Both the position numbers and the translations under genes were made by a program. 7,776 bases of DNA, taken from an uncultured Chloroflexota bacterium. Lineage in GTDB: Bacteria > Chloroflexota > Dehalococcoidia > UBA2979. Below the pieces are notes generated by a model that saw only the letters and a program-made list of their open reading frames with translations, was not told where the DNA came from and searched no databases. Shown here piece after piece: positions 6,803-7,776 of the stretch (the stretch's first letter is position 1; each line of letters opens with the position of its first letter). The DNA lies in the NCBI GenBank assembly GCA_902827055.1, contig CADEHD010000059.1, positions 1 to 7,776 on the forward strand. The letters run 5' to 3'.

Positions 6803-7776
6803 ATGACGCGTTTCATGCTCTACAGCCACGACAGCTTCGGCCTGGGGCACTTCCGGCGCAGCTCCTCGATTGCGCGCGCGCTCGTCGAGGCCTCGCCGGA
6901 CCACGAGGTGCTCATCGTCACGGGCTCGCCTCTCACGCAGGCGTTCGCCCAGCCCGAACGCGTCGACACGCTGAAGCTTCCCGCCGCCACCAAGACCGAG
7001 CGCGGCGCCTACGCTCCCCGCACCCTCGGCGGGGACATCCAGCAGCTCGTCCACCTCCGCGGCCAGCTCATCCGCACGGCCTTCGAGGCGTACGGCCCCG
7101 AGGTGATCATCGTCGACCACGCGCCGATCGGCCTCGGCGGCGAGCTCATCCCCCTGCTCTCGCGCATCGACGCGATGCACCGCCGTCCGCGCCTGATCCT
7201 CGGGATGCGCGATGTGATCGATGACGCGCAGCGCGTGGCCGCCGACTGGGACCGCTCCGGCATCTGGGGCTGGCTCGGCACGTACGACGACGTGCTGGTC
7301 TACGGAGACCCGCGCATCCTCACCACCGCCGTCGAACTCGACCTCGCCACGCGGATCCGAGGCGGCGTCACCCACACCGGATACCTCGCGCCGCGCATGC
7401 CGGCGCCGGCCGCGCGCACCGAGCCCTACGTGCTGGTCACAGGCGGAGGCGGTGGCGACGGCGCCACCCTGGTCGAGCGGTACCTCGATTACCTGGAGGC
7501 GCGCCCGACCTCCGCGCCCCGCTCGCACATCGTCTCGGGCCCGCTGATGTCCCCGGCCGCCCACGCCGCCATCGAGCGTCGGCTGGCGCGCCTGCGCGGC
7601 GTGACCCTCGAGGCGTTCAACCCGAACATGCGCGAGCTCATCGCATCCGCCTCGGCCGTGATCTCGATGGCTGGCTACAACACGGTGGTGGAGGAGCTGG
7701 CGTCACGCACGCCGGCGCTCCTCGCGCCCCGGACCGAGCCCCGCCTCGAACAGCACGTGCGCGCCCAGCGGCTCGC
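6803..7776 (+). CDS. MurG-like predicted glycosyltransferase (COG4671 type), 3' end missing
   Basis: The frame starts at ATG 6803 and is open to the right edge: 324 full codons plus two bases. It opens MTRFMLYSHDSFGLGHFRRS, whose MxYSHDxxGLGHxRR pattern is the nucleotide-sugar transferase N-terminus I associate with COG4671. Further landmarks are VIIVDHAPIGLGGEL (101-115), LGMRDVIDD (133-141), DVLVYGDPR (163-171), the Gly-rich VTGGGGGDG (212-220) and the C-terminal donor-site region ISMAGYNTVVEELASRTPALLAPR (287-310), then PRLEQHVRAQRLA. The fold is GT-B, like MurG and glycosyltransferase family 28. Donor and acceptor are unknown; cell-surface glycan or glycolipid synthesis is a reasonable inference. 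The start is supported by family alignment rather than by the ribosome binding site, which is weak (GGA about 11 nt upstream). Transcription diverges from the kinase operon, so a functional link is not implied. Confidence 0.9.
   Translation, partial: MTRFMLYSHDSFGLGHFRRSSSIARALVEASPDHEVLIVTGSPLTQAFAQPERVDTLKLPAATKTERGAYAPRTLGGDIQQLVHLRGQLIRTAFEAYGPEVIIVDHAPIGLGGELIPLLSRIDAMHRRPRLILGMRDVIDDAQRVAADWDRSGIWGWLGTYDDVLVYGDPRILTTAVELDLATRIRGGVTHTGYLAPRMPAPAARTEPYVLVTGGGGGDGATLVERYLDYLEARPTSAPRSHIVSGPLMSPAAHAAIERRLARLRGVTLEAFNPNMRELIASASAVISMAGYNTVVEELASRTPALLAPRTEPRLEQHVRAQRL

Noticed and set aside
6421..6816. A 131-codon minus-strand frame crossing the intergenic region.
   Set aside because: It overlaps the start of the glycosyltransferase, is Arg-rich and has no recognisable domain.
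6740..7564. A 274-codon minus-strand frame.
   Set aside because: It is the shadow of the plus-strand glycosyltransferase, whose family motifs are unmistakable.

Overview
The window is very GC-rich bacterial DNA, with strong G/C preference at third codon positions and GGAGG-type ribosome binding sites. It holds five complete or partial genes on the minus strand and one partial gene on the plus strand. The sequence alone does not fix the phylum. The predicted lipoprotein multihaem cytochrome, the membrane-bound two-component sensor and a COG4671-type glycosyltransferase fit an environmental respiratory bacterium of a GC-rich lineage, but this is inference.

Minus-strand unit, read from right to left in window coordinates: a membrane sensor histidine kinase (6408-4018); a NarL/LuxR-type response regulator overlapping it by 35 nt (4052-3405); a 124-nt gap; a lipoprotein cytochrome c with seven CxxCH haem sites in seven tandem domains (3280-1082); an 18-nt gap; a membrane-anchored TPR protein (1063-128); a 7-nt-class gap; and the first 40 codons of another gene with a hydrophobic N-terminal segment (121 to the left edge). 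The spacing suggests one operon or two coupled ones. The kinase and regulator would sense an extracytoplasmic or redox signal and control the cytochrome, TPR and downstream membrane genes, an electron-transfer module of unknown substrate.

Plus strand: after a 394-nt divergent intergenic region, a MurG-like predicted glycosyltransferase of the COG4671 type starts at 6803 and runs off the right edge. It is probably unrelated to the electron-transfer unit.

The intergenic region carries a perfect 11-bp inverted repeat about 60 nt upstream of the kinase start, and 8 bases of the same half-site recur nearby. This is the best candidate for a regulatory element here. The main points for a second look are the heptahaem architecture, the third haem domain that has no methionine ligand, the cluster of all four kinase cysteines inside its GAF domain, and the inverted repeat. 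Very long stop-free plus-strand frames (32-3415 and 4159-6771) lie antisense to the real genes and are composition artefacts.
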